From Chaunax sp. Z400 (taxonomy: Eukaryota > Chordata > Actinopteri > Lophiiformes > Chaunacidae): 64,000 nucleotides of DNA. Below the pieces are notes generated by a model. The model worked only from the letters and a program-made list of their open reading frames with translations. It was not told where the DNA came from and ran no database searches. Position 1 is the stretch's first letter. Every line of letters begins with the position of its first letter. The DNA lies in contig CM075201.1 of assembly GCA_037577475.1 (NCBI GenBank), positions 8,289,501-8,353,500 on the forward strand. Direction: 5' to 3'. The position numbers and the translations under genes are program-made. Positions 63,238 to 64,000 of this stretch are shown piece by piece.

Positions 63238-63418
63238 GAATCCTACTATAGCTACTCCATGACCCGCCCTACTCTGCCTCTGGTTGGCTTACCCTAATGT
63301 TCTTCATCACACCTCCTGGATCCTGGCCAAACCTAACCGACCCAACCAACCAAGGAAACAAATACTAGCCAATCAGATGCAGAGTAGGGTGGGCCATGAC
63401 TTCACCGTAGTAGGATTC
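63238..63418. mobile_element. Short inverted-repeat transposon (MITE), 181 bp with about 52-bp arms
   Basis: The left arm (63238-63289, gaatcctactatagctactc then ...ccctactctgcctctggttggct) matches the reverse complement of the right arm (63367-63418, gaatcctactacggtgaagt then ...ccctactctgcatctgattggct) at roughly 85% of positions, around a 77-bp spacer. No open frame is inside. Clear target-site duplications were not seen. The arrangement would fold into a long hairpin if transcribed. Confidence 0.85.
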
Positions 63419-63589
63419 ATGTAATGTTTAGGGTATGAATATCTTCTATACTAAACTATTTCTATAGCGGAAGCTGCGGTTATAGGTCAATGTCCAAGAG
63501 TAACCTGCCTGCGCATCGTCACATCACCCCACTCTCTGCTGTTAAAGCGTCTGCTGGTGCTATGTGACCTCATCATGATGTGTTTTTTT

Positions 63590-63702
63590 CATTCATCACT
63601 AGAAACAGAGATGTCTGACGGACACAGTTAATTTATCGGACTCGTGTACTCAACTTTTTCAGGATTACGTCACGATTTATCTCCACCGGTGAGTTCCTAG
63701 CC
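63590..63702 (+). promoter_or_regulatory. Probable promoter and first (non-coding) exon of a + strand gene leaving the window
   Basis: A GC-richer stretch with scattered CpGs starts near 63450 and continues to the window end. It contains a CRE-like TTACGTCA at 63665-63672 and, shortly after, a strong splice donor in ccaccg|gtgagttcc. A tiny upstream frame, MSDGHS, starts at 63612. The downstream gene cannot be identified because no coding exon falls in the window. Confidence 0.35.
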
Positions 63703-64000
63703 TAGACGTTTATCTCAGACTGTTTTGCGCAAGTCTGCTGATCATTAGTTGCGTACGGAACACGCCGTAGTACACCTGCAGTGCACTCGGCACTGCTGTA
63801 TGAGCGCAGTTACTGTGGTAATATAATTGTATTAGCTTCTGCCGGTAAGCTAGCTAACATTATTAGCATCAGCGCCTCAACTTGTACGTGGGTGCTGTAG
63901 AGTTTGGGAGCTAGCTTTGACTTGACAGGTAACGTCAATATCAAGTTGATTTAACAGACTTAAGCTTTGGCTAGAAAGCTGTTCGCCTCATATGTCTTTC

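Noticed and set aside
1..64000. CRISPR arrays, rRNA, tRNA genes, operons and bacterial insertion sequences
   Set aside because: No evenly spaced repeats of the right kind, no cloverleaf-like A/B box pair with good folding, and the gene structures are eukaryotic.

Overview
The window looks like a nuclear chromosome segment from a bony fish, most likely a percomorph-type teleost. The DNA is AT-rich and mostly non-coding. Genes are split by GT-AG introns. The repeats are of kinds common in fish: (CA)n, (TA)n, (TTTA)n and (AAAC)n arrays, short inverted-repeat DNA transposons, and LINE/SINE 3' tails ending in a 'gcgctatataa' type motif. No bacterial genes, CRISPR arrays, rRNAs or convincing tRNAs were seen. 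Every call comes from reading the sequence, splice sites and phases by eye, with no database search.

Three protein-coding genes are well supported, all on the + strand. (1) ppm1d (WIP1-type PPM/PP2C phosphatase), coding 27600-32742, with all four metal-binding aspartate motifs and a predicted 599 residues. (2) An unrecognised three-exon coiled-coil gene, 45094-47085, predicted 383 residues. (3) A Tbx2/Tbx3-subfamily T-box repressor, 50078-54728, seven exons and predicted 655 residues, most likely the tbx2a ohnolog. The ppm1d-tbx2 linkage matches the vertebrate PPM1D-BCAS3-TBX2 block, but no BCAS3 exon was recognised in the 17 kb between them. That fits the fish duplicate that lost bcas3 (and lies away from tbx4).

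The left 27 kb holds no recognised gene. On the minus strand there are two possible signal-peptide exons with good splice donors. The one at 17978-18068 has a TATA box upstream and a phase-compatible second exon at 16003-16095, so it may be the 5' end of a small secreted-protein gene. The other, at 11832-11895, lies just inside a GC-richer, promoter-like stretch. A set of hydrophobic open segments at 1.1-2.2 kb is phase-compatible but carries an in-frame stop.

The interval 34.4-45.1 kb is intergenic and repeat-bearing. It includes two degraded copies of one fish interspersed repeat and one copy of a 34-bp sequence that recurs just after the coiled-coil gene. The 55.6-63.2 kb stretch downstream of tbx2 is intergenic. 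The right edge (63.2-64.0 kb) has a clean inverted-repeat element, then a GC-richer segment with a CRE-like site and a strong splice donor, probably the 5' end of a further + strand gene outside the window.

Functionally, ppm1d would dampen the p53/DNA-damage response and tbx2 would repress developmental and cell-cycle-inhibitor genes. They are linked by ancient synteny, not by an operon-like relationship. No clearly new biological system was found; the best leads are the coiled-coil gene and the minus-strand secreted-protein candidate.
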